Source of the DNA: Bradyrhizobium sp. MOS002
GTDB taxonomy: Bacteria; Pseudomonadota; Alphaproteobacteria; Rhizobiales; Xanthobacteraceae
Assembly: GCF_003020115.1 (NCBI RefSeq)
Contig: NZ_PYFX01000022.1
Coordinates: forward strand, 1 to 64,000
Reading direction: 5' to 3'
Length of the DNA: 64,000 nucleotides
Shown here one piece after another: positions 52,630 through 61,211 of this stretch. Position numbers and translations under genes: made by a program. Position 1 is the stretch's first letter. Each line of letters begins with the position of its first letter. The notes under the pieces were generated by a model that was given only the letters and a program-made list of their open reading frames with translations, was not told the origin of the DNA and did not search any database.

Positions 52630-53499
52630 ATGCGCGCGAGAGCCCATACATTCTGGACCATAGCCGCCTGCACCGTCGCGCTCGCGCCGGTATGCGTCAG
52701 TGCCGAAGAGGTCTTCGATACCGAGCACATCTTCGGTTTCATGATCGGCACCGATGTCGGCAATCCCGGCGAGCGCGAATTCCAAACCCAGACGACAGGT
52801 CGATTCGGCAAGGGCGGCGGGACCTATCGCGCCCTCTCGCAGGAGATCGAGATCGAGATCGTGCCGCTGCCGAACTTCCGCATCGAGGTCGGGGCTACCG
52901 CCACCCTGCACGACATCACCGGCGTCCCTGATATCGGCGACCGCCGCCAGTTCAATTTCCAGGGCGCTTCGCTCGACCTGCGCTATCGCCTGCTCGATCG
53001 CGAGCGCGCGCCATTCGGGTTGACTGTCGCCGCCGAACTCCATGGCGACCGCATCGACGAGACCTCGGGCGCAAAGGGGCGGATGTACGGTACCGATTTC
53101 ACGCTCGCCTTCGATCGCGAACTGATCCCGAACTTCGCCATCGGGGCGCTCAACCTGATCTATCAACCCGAATGGGCCCGCTTCGAGACGGCGGGACTGT
53201 CCGAAAAGAGCTCGACCATCGGCGCGGCCTTCGCCGGCCTCGTGCGCGTGCGGCCCGATGTGCTGCTCGGCGGCGAGGTGCGCTACTTCCGGCAGTACGA
53301 AGGCATCGGCCTCGGCGAGTTCGCAGGCCAGGCGCTCTTCGTCGGTCCAACCGCCTATTTCCAGCTTTCCGAGCGCTCGCGCCTGACCATGAGCTGGAGC
53401 ATGCAGGCCTGGGGCCGTCCGGCCGGATCGGGCGGCAATCTTGACCTCGTCAATTTCGAGCGCCACCAGGCGAGGCTGGTGTTTGGGGTCAATTTCTAG
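52630..53499 (+). CDS. Putative outer-membrane beta-barrel protein
   Basis: A 289-residue protein. From ATG 52630 the leader MRARAHTFWTIAACTVALAPVCVS looks like a normal signal peptide; an upstream ATG at 52594 would add 12 residues. The mature part is made of alternating polar/hydrophobic strands (for example RQFNFQGASLDLRYRL, FGLTVAAELHG, AYFQLSERSRLTMSWSMQAW) and ends in phenylalanine, as outer-membrane barrels do. No named family is certain. It follows lanM in the same direction, so a role in permeability or sensing in the lanthanide/alcohol system is possible. Confidence 0.75.
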   Translation: MRARAHTFWTIAACTVALAPVCVSAEEVFDTEHIFGFMIGTDVGNPGEREFQTQTTGRFGKGGGTYRALSQEIEIEIVPLPNFRIEVGATATLHDITGVPDIGDRRQFNFQGASLDLRYRLLDRERAPFGLTVAAELHGDRIDETSGAKGRMYGTDFTLAFDRELIPNFAIGALNLIYQPEWARFETAGLSEKSSTIGAAFAGLVRVRPDVLLGGEVRYFRQYEGIGLGEFAGQALFVGPTAYFQLSERSRLTMSWSMQAWGRPAGSGGNLDLVNFERHQARLVFGVNF

Positions 53500-53632
53500 C
53501 GCTCGCGCCCCGGTTGCGGGGAGAGGCGACGGGGCAATTCCCGCTCCATTTCGCACGGCCGGATTGAAACTTCCGGCTCCTCGGAGCGTAACCTTTTGTG
53601 CTAATCTCTATCGCCTCTGCGAGGATCCCGGC

Positions 53633-53842
53633 ATGAATCCGATCGACCTGGTAGTGACTGTCTGTGCGGTGCTCTCGCCTGCGACCTGCGAGGAGCAGCA
53701 TCTGGTGTTCAACTATGCGGGGTCGCCAACGCAATGCGCGATGGCCGCGCCGCCCTATATCGCGCAATGGGTCGGCGACCATCCGAAGTGGCAGGCGGTG
53801 CGGTGGCGTTGCGAATATCCGCACCCGAACGACAAGGCGTGA
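53633..53842 (+). CDS. Small conserved-type hypothetical protein
   Basis: A 69-residue protein (MNPIDLVVTVCAVLSP...) with three cysteines in C-x7-C and C-x18-C-like spacing (VCAVLSPATCEE, TQCAMA, WRCEYP) and a pattern seen in short rhizobial proteins of unknown function. ATG 53633 follows GAGGAT. No signal cleavage site is convincing, though the N-terminus is hydrophobic. Function unknown. Confidence 0.6.
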   Translation: MNPIDLVVTVCAVLSPATCEEQHLVFNYAGSPTQCAMAAPPYIAQWVGDHPKWQAVRWRCEYPHPNDKA

Positions 53843-53878
53843 GCCCTGAGCTGCCTTCCTGGTTACGACGGGCTCAGG

Positions 53879-53983
53879 TCCTCATCCTCAGGAGCTTGCG
53901 AAGCAAGCGTCTCGAAGGATAGCCACAGGGACAGCCGGGCCTGCATTGTTCGAGACGCGCGTTCCGCGCTCCTCACTATGAGG
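53879..53983. repeat. Palindromic intergenic repeat (CCTCATCCT...ATGAGG type)
   Basis: The left arm CCTCATCCTCAGGAGC with TTGCGAAGCAAGCGTCTCGA and the right arm TTCGAGACGCGCG with GCTCCTCACTATGAGG form a long imperfect hairpin. It is the well-known Bradyrhizobium/Rhodopseudomonas type and lies between convergent genes. Confidence 0.75.
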
Positions 53984-54008
53984 AGAAAACGCTCGTGACG
54001 CAGCCGCG

Positions 54009-54362
54009 TTACTTGCTGCAATCCTTCAGATCCTTGTCGGCGATCGAGAACACCGCATCCGCCTTGATCTCGATGTCGCGCACGATGCACTGCCGTGCAT
54101 TGGGATAGCTGACCCTGGCGTCGTAGCGACCGGGCTCGACGCCGGTGATGCGCAGCCGCTCGTCGTGGTCGACCTCCTTGTCCTTGTCGTTCAAGCACTG
54201 GTTCGGCCCCCACTCGGTCTTGCCGGCCGGCGAGAGCTGGAAGCCGGAGATCGTCTCCGTCGTCAGATTCCAGAGCCGGATGCCCTTGCCCTTGGCCTGC
54301 GCGAGCGCCGCGCCCGGCATCGCAACCAACAGGATGCCGATCGCAATCAGCGTACGCCGCAT
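54009..54362 (-). CDS. Small exported protein linked to an ABC importer
   Basis: A 117-residue protein. ATG 54362 follows GGGAGG, and the signal peptide is MRRTLIAIGILLVAMPGAALA-QA. The mature part has a short beta-rich pattern (IRLWNLTTETISGFQLSPAGKTEWGPNQCL) and three cysteines. No domain is named. It is the last gene after SBP-permease-ATPase, 47 bp downstream, so it may be an accessory periplasmic factor of that importer. Confidence 0.65.
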   Translation of the reverse strand: MRRTLIAIGILLVAMPGAALAQAKGKGIRLWNLTTETISGFQLSPAGKTEWGPNQCLNDKDKEVDHDERLRITGVEPGRYDARVSYPNARQCIVRDIEIKADAVFSIADKDLKDCSK

Positions 54363-54409
54363 GGTGAACCTCCCGCGAAGATGTCGTTGGTCCAATTGAC
54401 CATGAGTTC

Positions 54410-55120
54410 TCATTTCGATTCAAGCTGCAACGCCGCGAGCTCGGCCCTGATCCTGCCGAGTTCGGCCTCGCTGCGCTTCGCGCGCGGGATGGCGATCGGC
54501 ACCTCCCGAACGATTCGCGCCGGTCGCGGCGAGAGCAAGAACAGGCGGTCGCCGAGCCGGATCGCGTCATCCAGGCTGTGGGTGACGAGCAGCGTCATCA
54601 CCGGACGGCGCGCCACCAGCGTCGCGATCTCGTCGCGCAAGCGGCCGGCGAGTGCGTCGTCGAGCGAAGCCAGGGGCTCGTCGAGCACGAGCAGGTCGGG
54701 CTCCACCGCGAAGGCGCGGGCGAGCGCGACGCGCCGGGCCAACCCCAACGACAATTCGCCGGGAAAATGGCTGCGATGCGCCTCCAGCTCCAGGATCCTG
54801 AACAGCTCGGCGAGCTTGGCATCCGTGACATCGGGTGCCGCAAGCCGCACATTCTGCTCGACCGAGCGCCATGGCAGCAGCCGCGGCTCCTGGAAAACCA
54901 TGCCGATCCGCGCTTCCGGCGGGCGCGCAACGCGTCCCTCGAAATCGCGGTCGAGCCCGAGGATGATGCGCAGCATCGTGCTCTTGCCGCAGCCGGACGG
55001 ACCGATCAGCACGCCGACCTCGCCGGATTGAAGCGCGAAGCTGACCGGCGCCAGCACCTCCTGCGTTCCGCCCGCGGCACTCCTGAACGTCTTGCCCGTG
55101 ATATCGACCTCAAGCCGCAC
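54410..55120 (-). CDS. ABC transporter ATP-binding protein, NitT/TauT type, in the quinoprotein region
   Basis: A 236-residue ATPase with Walker A GPSGCGKST (residues 40-48), Walker B LLVLDEP and H-loop VTHSLDDA. The signature motif reads LSLGLARR instead of LSGGQxxR, a notable departure at two glycine positions. The GTG start at 55120 overlaps the permease by 11 bp. It powers the adjacent importer. The ligand is unknown; a metal chelate or an organic cofactor would suit the region. Confidence 0.88.
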   Translation of the reverse strand: MRLEVDITGKTFRSAAGGTQEVLAPVSFALQSGEVGVLIGPSGCGKSTMLRIILGLDRDFEGRVARPPEARIGMVFQEPRLLPWRSVEQNVRLAAPDVTDAKLAELFRILELEAHRSHFPGELSLGLARRVALARAFAVEPDLLVLDEPLASLDDALAGRLRDEIATLVARRPVMTLLVTHSLDDAIRLGDRLFLLSPRPARIVREVPIAIPRAKRSEAELGRIRAELAALQLESK

Positions 55121-55847
55121 GGGGTCGCCACCGTGTTGCCCGGGCCTCGAACGGTTGCACCAGCGCGGTCTCGATCACGAGCACGACGGCGGCGAAGGTC
55201 AGCGAATAGGCCAGCAGCCGCGGCGTGTCGAACAATTGGAAGGCGACGCCGATCTCGAAGCCGACGCCGTTCGGGCGGCCCAGGAGTTCGGCGACCAGCA
55301 CGATCTTCCACACCAGCGACAAGCCGGAGCGGGCTGAGGCTGCGATATAGGGCGCCAGCTGCGGCAGCACGACGTGGCGGAAGGCGCGCCAGCGCGGCAT
55401 CGCGAACACGCTCGCCATCTCGTCGAGCGAGCGGTCGAGCGCGCGCGTGCCCTCGCGCAGGGTGACGATGGCGGTCGGCAGCTTGTTGATGGCGATCGCC
55501 GCGATCGCTGCGGCCTCGGTGAGCCCGGCCCAGATATAGGCCAGCACGATCACGACCAGCGCGGGCAGGTTCAGCAGCAGGATCAGCCAGGGATCGCCGA
55601 GCCGGTCGGCCAGCCTCACCCGTCCCATCAGATAGCCGATGGCGCTGCCGAGCGACATCGCCAGCACGAAGGCGAGGCTCACGCGCGCGAGCGTGGCGCC
55701 GAGATGCAGGAACAGCGCGCCGCTCGATGCTTCCGCGATGACGACGTCGAGCACGGCGGGCGGAGAGGGCAGCTTTGCGGCGCCGACGAACAGCGCGGCA
55801 ATCCACCAGATCGCGAGTAACAGGGCAAACGACAGAAGACGCAGCAC
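55110..55847 (-). CDS. ABC transporter permease, NitT/TauT type
   Basis: A 245-residue inner-membrane protein with about six hydrophobic segments and the docking loop LDEMASVFAMPRWRAFRHVVLPQLAPY. The GTG at 55847 lies 1 bp after the binding-protein stop (TGAGGTG), so translation is coupled; longer upstream reading would run through the binding-protein gene in another frame. It works with the ATPase and binding protein on either side. Confidence 0.88.
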   Translation of the reverse strand: MLRLLSFALLLAIWWIAALFVGAAKLPSPPAVLDVVIAEASSGALFLHLGATLARVSLAFVLAMSLGSAIGYLMGRVRLADRLGDPWLILLLNLPALVVIVLAYIWAGLTEAAAIAAIAINKLPTAIVTLREGTRALDRSLDEMASVFAMPRWRAFRHVVLPQLAPYIAASARSGLSLVWKIVLVAELLGRPNGVGFEIGVAFQLFDTPRLLAYSLTFAAVVLVIETALVQPFEARATRWRPRAA

Positions 55848-55848
55848 C

Positions 55849-56829
55849 TCAGTCTCCGGGAACTGCGTGATAGAACGTGCCGGGCTCGAGCTCGGCGGCC
55901 GGTCCGACCAGGTCGCGGCCGCCGGTCTCGGCAAGCACGCGGTAGAGCACCCGCGCGTCCTTTTCTTCGTCGTCGATGCTCCGGCGCGGAATGCCGTCGC
56001 GATATCGCTCGCGATAGGTCTTGAGAAGAGTGGCATCACTCGTGCCGGTCAGCGGCGCGATCTTGTCCCAGGCGGCATCCGAGGTCACCAGCAGCTGCTT
56101 GGCCTTGCGCGTCATCGCGATGAAGCGCGCCACGGCCTCCCGATGGCTCGCCGCCCAGCTCTCGTCGAAGACATAGCCGACTGCGGAGACCGCGCCCTTG
56201 GCGCCGAGTTTCGGCAGGATGTCCTCGATGCCGGTAAGGCGGCGAAAACCCTTGGCCTCCAGCTGCGCGCAGAAATTCCAGAAATTGAGGCTCGCATCCA
56301 TCTCGCCGTCGAGCGCCTTGGCGGCGATCAGGGGCGGAGCACCATAGACGACGGTCGCCTCCGACTTCAGGTCGATGCCGTCCTGCTTCATGCGCGCCTG
56401 CAGCAGCAGCCAGCTCTTGTCGATGGGACCACCGCCGACGGCGAGCTTGCGGCCCTTCAAATCGGCGAGCGACTTGATCGGCGAGGAGGCCGGTACCATC
56501 ACCGCGCCGAGCGCGCTGGAATAGGGATAAAAGGTGAGCTTGGCGCCGAGCGTGCGCTCGCGCGACACCCACAGCCAGTCGGACAGGATGATGTCGGCAT
56601 TGCCGGCGCGCAGCGCGATCTTGCCGGCCTCGGGGCTCGCAAGCTCGGTGACGTCGAGCGACAGGTCGGCCTCCTTGTCGAGGCCGCCGGCGCGGATCGC
56701 GGCCAGCTCCCAGGAGAATGTTCCGGTCTTCTGCACCGCAAGGCGGACCGTATCCGCGGCGCGGCCGGGCTCGGCTAGTGTCAGCGCCAGCGTCACCGCG
56801 AGCGCCAATGATCGACCAAATGCTCTCAT
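55849..56829 (-). CDS. ABC transporter substrate-binding protein, NitT/TauT type
   Basis: A 326-residue periplasmic protein. From ATG 56829 (AAGGTG upstream) the signal peptide is MRAFGRSLALAVTLALTLAEPGRA-AD; ATG 56880 would add 17 residues. The mature start VRLAVQKTGTFSWELAAIRAGG and LKGRKLAVGGGPIDKSWL match SsuA/TauA-like proteins. It is the first gene of SBP-permease-ATPase-exported protein and is divergent from a cysteine-containing small exported protein. The ligand is unknown. Confidence 0.88.
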   Translation of the reverse strand: MRAFGRSLALAVTLALTLAEPGRAADTVRLAVQKTGTFSWELAAIRAGGLDKEADLSLDVTELASPEAGKIALRAGNADIILSDWLWVSRERTLGAKLTFYPYSSALGAVMVPASSPIKSLADLKGRKLAVGGGPIDKSWLLLQARMKQDGIDLKSEATVVYGAPPLIAAKALDGEMDASLNFWNFCAQLEAKGFRRLTGIEDILPKLGAKGAVSAVGYVFDESWAASHREAVARFIAMTRKAKQLLVTSDAAWDKIAPLTGTSDATLLKTYRERYRDGIPRRSIDDEEKDARVLYRVLAETGGRDLVGPAAELEPGTFYHAVPGD

Positions 56830-56916
56830 CACCTTGTGAGCCGTTTCCTCTGATGAAGTGCTTTTCAGGACAATACGCATAGCATAGCTTCCGTCGCAAC
56901 CAGCGGGAGGACGCGC

Positions 56917-57276
56917 ATGAATCTGGCCGGACAGCTACGACCGATTGTCGCCGCATTGGCGGTGTGGGCTGCGACCGCGCTCGCCGTGCAGGCCGAAGAG
57001 GCCAACGATTATCCGACGTCGGCGCGTGCCGAGTATGTCTACGGGTGCATGAAGGCCAATGGCGAGAGCCGGCAGGCGATCGAGCAATGTTCCTGCTCGA
57101 TCGACGTGGTGGCCTCGATCGTGTCTTATGAGCGCTACGTCACCGCCGAAACCGCGCTCAGCATGTCGCAGGTCCGCGGCAATCTCGGCGTCCAGTTCCG
57201 CACCTCGGAGCAGGCGAACTCGGCCGTGAATGATTTGAGGCGAGCGCAGGCGGAAGCCGAAGTGAGGTGTTTTTGA
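56917..57276 (+). CDS. Small exported four-cysteine protein
   Basis: A 119-residue protein with a good ribosome binding site (GGGAGG) and signal peptide (ending near AVQA-EE). The mature protein has cysteines C44, C58, C60 and C118 in VYGCMKANGE, QCSCSID and VRCF. Homologues commonly accompany methanol/quinoprotein gene clusters, though I cannot name the family. It is divergent from the ABC binding protein, so a shared promoter region is likely. Confidence 0.7.
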   Translation: MNLAGQLRPIVAALAVWAATALAVQAEEANDYPTSARAEYVYGCMKANGESRQAIEQCSCSIDVVASIVSYERYVTAETALSMSQVRGNLGVQFRTSEQANSAVNDLRRAQAEAEVRCF

Positions 57277-57366
57277 CCGTTGCCGCGCTGCTTCGCTTCC
57301 CTCGTCAAGGTCGCCGGCGTAGCTTCGATGGTATGATCCGATGGGCTTGCTTGGTAGGGTATCTCG

Positions 57367-58374
57367 ATGGACCGGCACGGCGTTGGAGTGCACCGGGCGG
57401 TTGGTGATGCGCCCATCATCGATGATGCGAACGCCGATGCGCCTCAAGCGCGTCGCGCAAGACGGTTCCCGCTCGGCCCGGCATTGGGAATAGTCGCCGC
57501 ATTGTCGGCGGTCTCGAATGCGAGCGCGCAGGAGGCCGAGCCGCGATCGTATTCGAATACGGCTGTCGGGTTGAATTTCCTGATCTCGGGCTACGTTTAC
57601 ACCCAAGGCAAGCTCGCGTTCGATCCCAGCACCGCGATCGCCGATGCCGCATTCCGCTCCGATACCGGCGTAGTGGCCTATGTTCGGTCCTTCGACGTCG
57701 CCGGCCAGTCGGCCAAGTTCGACGCGATCGTGCCGACATCGTCGTTTGCCGCGCATGGGCTCGTCAACGGCGAGCCGCGCGAACGGGAGATGTCCGGTCT
57801 GGGCGATCCGCGATTTCGTGTCTCGGTCAACCTGTTTGGGGCTCCCGCGCTCTCGGCGAAGGACTTCGCCAGCTACCACCAGGATCTGATCGTGGGCGTA
57901 AGCCTTCAGGTCTCCGCGCCCCTCGGGCAATATGACAGCACCAAGCTGCTCAACCTCGGCGGCAACCGTTGGTCGTTCCGGCCCGAGCTCGGAATTTCAA
58001 AGGCATGGGGACCGTGGACGGTCGAGCTCGCCCCCAGCGTGACCTTCTTCAGCGACAACACCGACTTCTTCGGCGGCAAGACGTTCTCGCAAGCTCCGAT
58101 CTATGCGGTGCAGGGACATGTCATCTACACGTTCCAGTCCGGCATATGGATGGCGCTGGACGGACTCTATTTCGCCGGCGGCAGCACGACCCTCAACGGC
58201 GTCAAAAACGACAACGAGCAGGCCATTTCGCGCGCGGGCGTGACGGTTGCGTTTCCGATCGATCGACAAAACTCAGTCAAGCTCTCTGCCAGCACCGGCA
58301 TCACCAGCCGCACGGGAAGCGAACTGACAGCTGTTGGTATCGCATGGCAGTATCGTTGGGGCGAGGGATATTGA
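57367..58374 (+). CDS. Outer-membrane transporter, phenol-degradation MetA-pathway family
   Basis: A 335-residue barrel protein. A long leader reaches ALSAVSNASA-QE (about residue 54). The mature part starts SNTAVGLNFLISGYVYTQG and shows many amphipathic strands, with GDPRFRVSVNLFGAPALS and GQYDSTKLLNLGGNRWSFRPELG typical of the family (Phenol_MetA_deg). It ends in an aromatic residue (GEGY), as outer-membrane proteins do. Such proteins are thought to admit hydrophobic or small organic substrates. It lies among quinoprotein genes, 90 bp after the four-cysteine protein. Confidence 0.85.
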   Translation: MDRHGVGVHRAVGDAPIIDDANADAPQARRARRFPLGPALGIVAALSAVSNASAQEAEPRSYSNTAVGLNFLISGYVYTQGKLAFDPSTAIADAAFRSDTGVVAYVRSFDVAGQSAKFDAIVPTSSFAAHGLVNGEPREREMSGLGDPRFRVSVNLFGAPALSAKDFASYHQDLIVGVSLQVSAPLGQYDSTKLLNLGGNRWSFRPELGISKAWGPWTVELAPSVTFFSDNTDFFGGKTFSQAPIYAVQGHVIYTFQSGIWMALDGLYFAGGSTTLNGVKNDNEQAISRAGVTVAFPIDRQNSVKLSASTGITSRTGSELTAVGIAWQYRWGEGY

Positions 58375-58393
58375 GGGAGGATGATGGACGCCC

Positions 58394-59218
58394 TCACGTC
58401 CCCGGCTTCTCCACATCCCACTCGTTGCGGAATACGTGACCATCCGTGTCCTTGGCTTCCGCGCGGAAACGCCTGGCGCCATTGGACACATAGGTGAAGC
58501 GCAGGTTGGGATCTTCCGAGATCGAGATGCCGCCTTCCATCGAAAGCACGGGGCTGTCGTCCTGCGTCAGCTTGAGCTGGTTGACGAAGAAGGCGGGAAT
58601 GTAGAGCTGCGTGACCTGGTCCATCTGCAGCCCCGAATTGTTGGGATGGCCGATCATGATCTGCGCCTCCCGCATCCGGCTCGCCGGGGCCTCCTCGCGC
58701 GCGAATTGCCGGTAGCGCATCTGGCCGAGCCGGTTCTGGGCTTCCTCGGCATTCTTTCCCGCCGGCGCCGAGCAGCCGCCGGAGGCCTTTACATAGACCT
58801 TCGAGACGTAGAGCTGGCCGTCGCTGAGCTCGGCCACCGCATGGACGTCGGTGTAGTTGTTGACACGCACGCGCGTCGAGATTTCGGTGACGTTGGCATC
58901 CGGTCCGAGTTCGAACTTCGCCGCCATCGGCGCCGGGTTACGATCGATCACCAGCGTGATCGAACGGATGCGGCGGGCATCGCCGGGCGAGAGCCTGCTG
59001 CGCAGGGTCACGGGCACGATGGCCGCGTCCTCGGCGCGATACGGCATCTCGATGCCAATGACATTGCCGCCGTCATTCATCGGACGGTTGCTGAAGATGT
59101 CCTGCACCAGGCCCGGCCAGGGATCATAAGCCTCATCAGCCTGCGCCGGCACGGCGAATGCAATGCCGAGGAGCAGGGCGATCAGGGGTAGTCGGCGCGT
59201 GCATCCCGTCATGGTCAT
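58394..59218 (-). CDS. Quinoprotein dehydrogenase-associated SoxYZ-like carrier protein
   Basis: A 274-residue periplasmic protein with a signal peptide (MTMTGCTRRLPLIALLLGIAFAVPAQA). The N-terminal half resembles SoxY and carries C149 in KASGGCSAPAGKN, equivalent to the SoxY carrier cysteine. The C-terminal half resembles SoxZ (MIGHPNNSGLQMDQVTQLYIPAFFVNQLKL). This fused carrier is known as a companion of PQQ dehydrogenases, with no established chemistry. It lies downstream of the zinc metallohydrolase in the same direction. Confidence 0.88.
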   Translation of the reverse strand: MTMTGCTRRLPLIALLLGIAFAVPAQADEAYDPWPGLVQDIFSNRPMNDGGNVIGIEMPYRAEDAAIVPVTLRSRLSPGDARRIRSITLVIDRNPAPMAAKFELGPDANVTEISTRVRVNNYTDVHAVAELSDGQLYVSKVYVKASGGCSAPAGKNAEEAQNRLGQMRYRQFAREEAPASRMREAQIMIGHPNNSGLQMDQVTQLYIPAFFVNQLKLTQDDSPVLSMEGGISISEDPNLRFTYVSNGARRFRAEAKDTDGHVFRNEWDVEKPGT

Positions 59219-59262
59219 GGTCCCGCGGACGAAGCAACGTTTCGCGCATCGTAGCGCGTCCG

Positions 59263-60189
59263 CTACTCCCATTCAATTTCCGAAAATGCTGCGGTTGCGT
59301 TGCGGGCGTTGTAGTCGTCGAACAGCTCCCACTGCGGCCGTTCGAAGGCGGCGGCCTTCTCTGCGGCGGTTCGGATCGGTTCGCCCTTCTTGTTCGACGC
59401 CCGGACGTCTGCCAGCAGTGCCATCAGGTAGCGCCGTTCATCGGTCAGCGCCGCAGGCCACTCGCTCACGGGCCCGTGACCGGGAACGACGCGCTGCGCC
59501 GGAATGCTCTCGAGTTCCCCGAGGGTGCCGAGCCAGCCGCGAATGCTGCCGTCCATCACCGGAATATGGCGGAGGAAGACGAGGTCGCCACTGAACAGCG
59601 TCGTCGTCATCTCATCGAACACGGTCAAATCATTGTCGCTGTGCCCGGCCGGCCAGGCCCGCAAGGTCAGGCGGCGCGAGCCGAGATCGAGCGTCAGGGT
59701 GTCCGTGACAAGCATTGTGGGGGGCACGATCTTCACGGGAGAGATCAATTCGTCGCCCATGATGCGTCTAAAATTGTCGAGATAGTACGGCCCGCGCGCA
59801 GCCAGCGCCCGCGGCAGCCTGCTGTGACCGACGAAAATGGTGTCCCCGGCGGCGAAGGCCGCATTGCCGAAAACATGGTCGGGATGGCCGTGGGTATTGA
59901 TGACGTAGCGGATCGGCTTGCTGGTCCGGGCCCGCACCGCCGCCAGCAGCGCCTCGCCCTCGCGAACGCTGCCGCCGGTATCGATCACAGCTACCGCATC
60001 ATCGCCCACGATGAAGCCGACATTGGCGATGTCGCCCTCGTTCTCGCGGGTCATCAGGGCGATGGTCCCGGAGTGTACGAAGATTCCCGGCGCGACTTCG
60101 CTCACAGGCAATTCGGTCGCCGCGGCGCATGCTAGCGTCGTTGTCACCAGCAGGGACAAGGCTGCGATCACGAGAGCGATGCGAGACAC
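59263..60189 (-). CDS. Quinoprotein relay system zinc metallohydrolase (SoxH-like)
   Basis: A 308-residue exported metallo-beta-lactamase-fold protein. A signal peptide precedes the zinc motif H100-G-H102-P-D104-H105, with AGHSDND and PGHGPVSEW supplying further ligands. It belongs to the SoxH-like group that co-occurs with PQQ dehydrogenases and the SoxYZ-like carrier. It is not a beta-lactamase by context. The GTG start follows GAGGCGG. It is divergent from the XoxJ-like gene and 44 bp upstream of the carrier gene. Confidence 0.87.
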   Translation of the reverse strand: MSRIALVIAALSLLVTTTLACAAATELPVSEVAPGIFVHSGTIALMTRENEGDIANVGFIVGDDAVAVIDTGGSVREGEALLAAVRARTSKPIRYVINTHGHPDHVFGNAAFAAGDTIFVGHSRLPRALAARGPYYLDNFRRIMGDELISPVKIVPPTMLVTDTLTLDLGSRRLTLRAWPAGHSDNDLTVFDEMTTTLFSGDLVFLRHIPVMDGSIRGWLGTLGELESIPAQRVVPGHGPVSEWPAALTDERRYLMALLADVRASNKKGEPIRTAAEKAAAFERPQWELFDDYNARNATAAFSEIEWE

Positions 60190-60319
60190 TTTTCCGCCTC
60201 AGTTCAAAGGGTTGTATGCATTGCACTGCAACAAAGAAAAGCCAGCCACACAGTCTGGCAAGACATGGCGCGTCATGCGTTGCATGGCTAGCATTCAAAC
60301 AAGCCTAGGAGGAAGCGCG

Positions 60320-61201
60320 ATGACGGAGGCCGGACGACATCGTCGCTGGTTGTTTTCACTGAGTATCCTGGTTGCGTCTTGCATGTTGGGCGACGGCGCC
60401 ATCGCGCAGACCAACGAGACGGGTGACCTCTCGTTCGAACTGGTCGACCCCAAGGTGCTGCGCGTCTGTTCCGACCCGCGCAATCTGCCGTTCTCGAACG
60501 AGAAGGGCGAGGGGTTCGAGAACAAGCTTGCCGAGCTGTTTGCGGACAAGCTCCAGAAGAAGCTCGACTACGTCTTTTTTCCGCAAGCCACCGGCTTCGT
60601 GCGCATGACGCTCGGCTCGCATCGCTGCGACGTCATCATGGGCTTCCCCCAGGGCGACGACCTCGTGCAAGGCACCAATCCCTATTACCGCACGAGCTAT
60701 GCCCTGGTCGCGAAAGCAGGCAGCGGGCTGGATGAGGTCGACACGCTCGAGGATACCAGGCTGAAGGGCAAGCATGTCGGCATCGTCGCCGGCACGCCGC
60801 CTGCGACCAACATGGCCATCGCGGGACTGATGGGCGATGCAAAGCCTTATCCGCTGATGATCGACACGCGATACGACAATTCGGCGCAGGCAATGATCAA
60901 TGATCTCACGGCGGGCACGATCGACGCCGGCGTGCTGTGGGGGCCGATGGCGGGGTTCTACGCGAAAAAGGCGGGCTCGCTTCATGTCACGCCGCTGGTG
61001 AAGGAAACCACCGGGCCAAAACTGGTCTATCGCATCGGCATGGGCGTGCGTGGCGCCGACCAGAACTGGAAGCGGCAGCTCAACAAGTTGATCCACGAGA
61101 ACCAGGGCGAGATCAACAAGATCCTGCTCGACTTCGGCGTGCCGCTGCTGGACGAGAACGATCGGCCGCTCGGCGCGGAGACGGCCAAAAAGACACCATG
61201 A
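60320..61201 (+). CDS. Quinoprotein dehydrogenase-associated periplasmic binding protein (XoxJ-like)
   Basis: A 293-residue protein. ATG 60320 follows AGGAGG. The signal peptide ends near AIA-QT, and the mature part begins LRVCSDPRNLPFSNEKGEGFENKLAELFA, the hallmark of the quinoprotein-associated binding-protein family. GFPQGDDLVQGTNPYYRTSYALV and AGVLWGPMAGFYAKK follow. It has no permease partner and is thought to aid dehydrogenase maturation. It is followed 10 bp later by the C-x3-CW protein gene. It differs clearly from the XoxJ-like protein at 48620-49543. Confidence 0.9.
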   Translation: MTEAGRHRRWLFSLSILVASCMLGDGAIAQTNETGDLSFELVDPKVLRVCSDPRNLPFSNEKGEGFENKLAELFADKLQKKLDYVFFPQATGFVRMTLGSHRCDVIMGFPQGDDLVQGTNPYYRTSYALVAKAGSGLDEVDTLEDTRLKGKHVGIVAGTPPATNMAIAGLMGDAKPYPLMIDTRYDNSAQAMINDLTAGTIDAGVLWGPMAGFYAKKAGSLHVTPLVKETTGPKLVYRIGMGVRGADQNWKRQLNKLIHENQGEINKILLDFGVPLLDENDRPLGAETAKKTP

Positions 61202-61211
61202 GGCAGACGCC

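Noticed and set aside
59263..60189. Second metallo-beta-lactamase (antibiotic resistance)
   Set aside because: It has the fold and HxHxDH motif, but its sequence and neighbours place it with SoxH-like quinoprotein-associated hydrolases.
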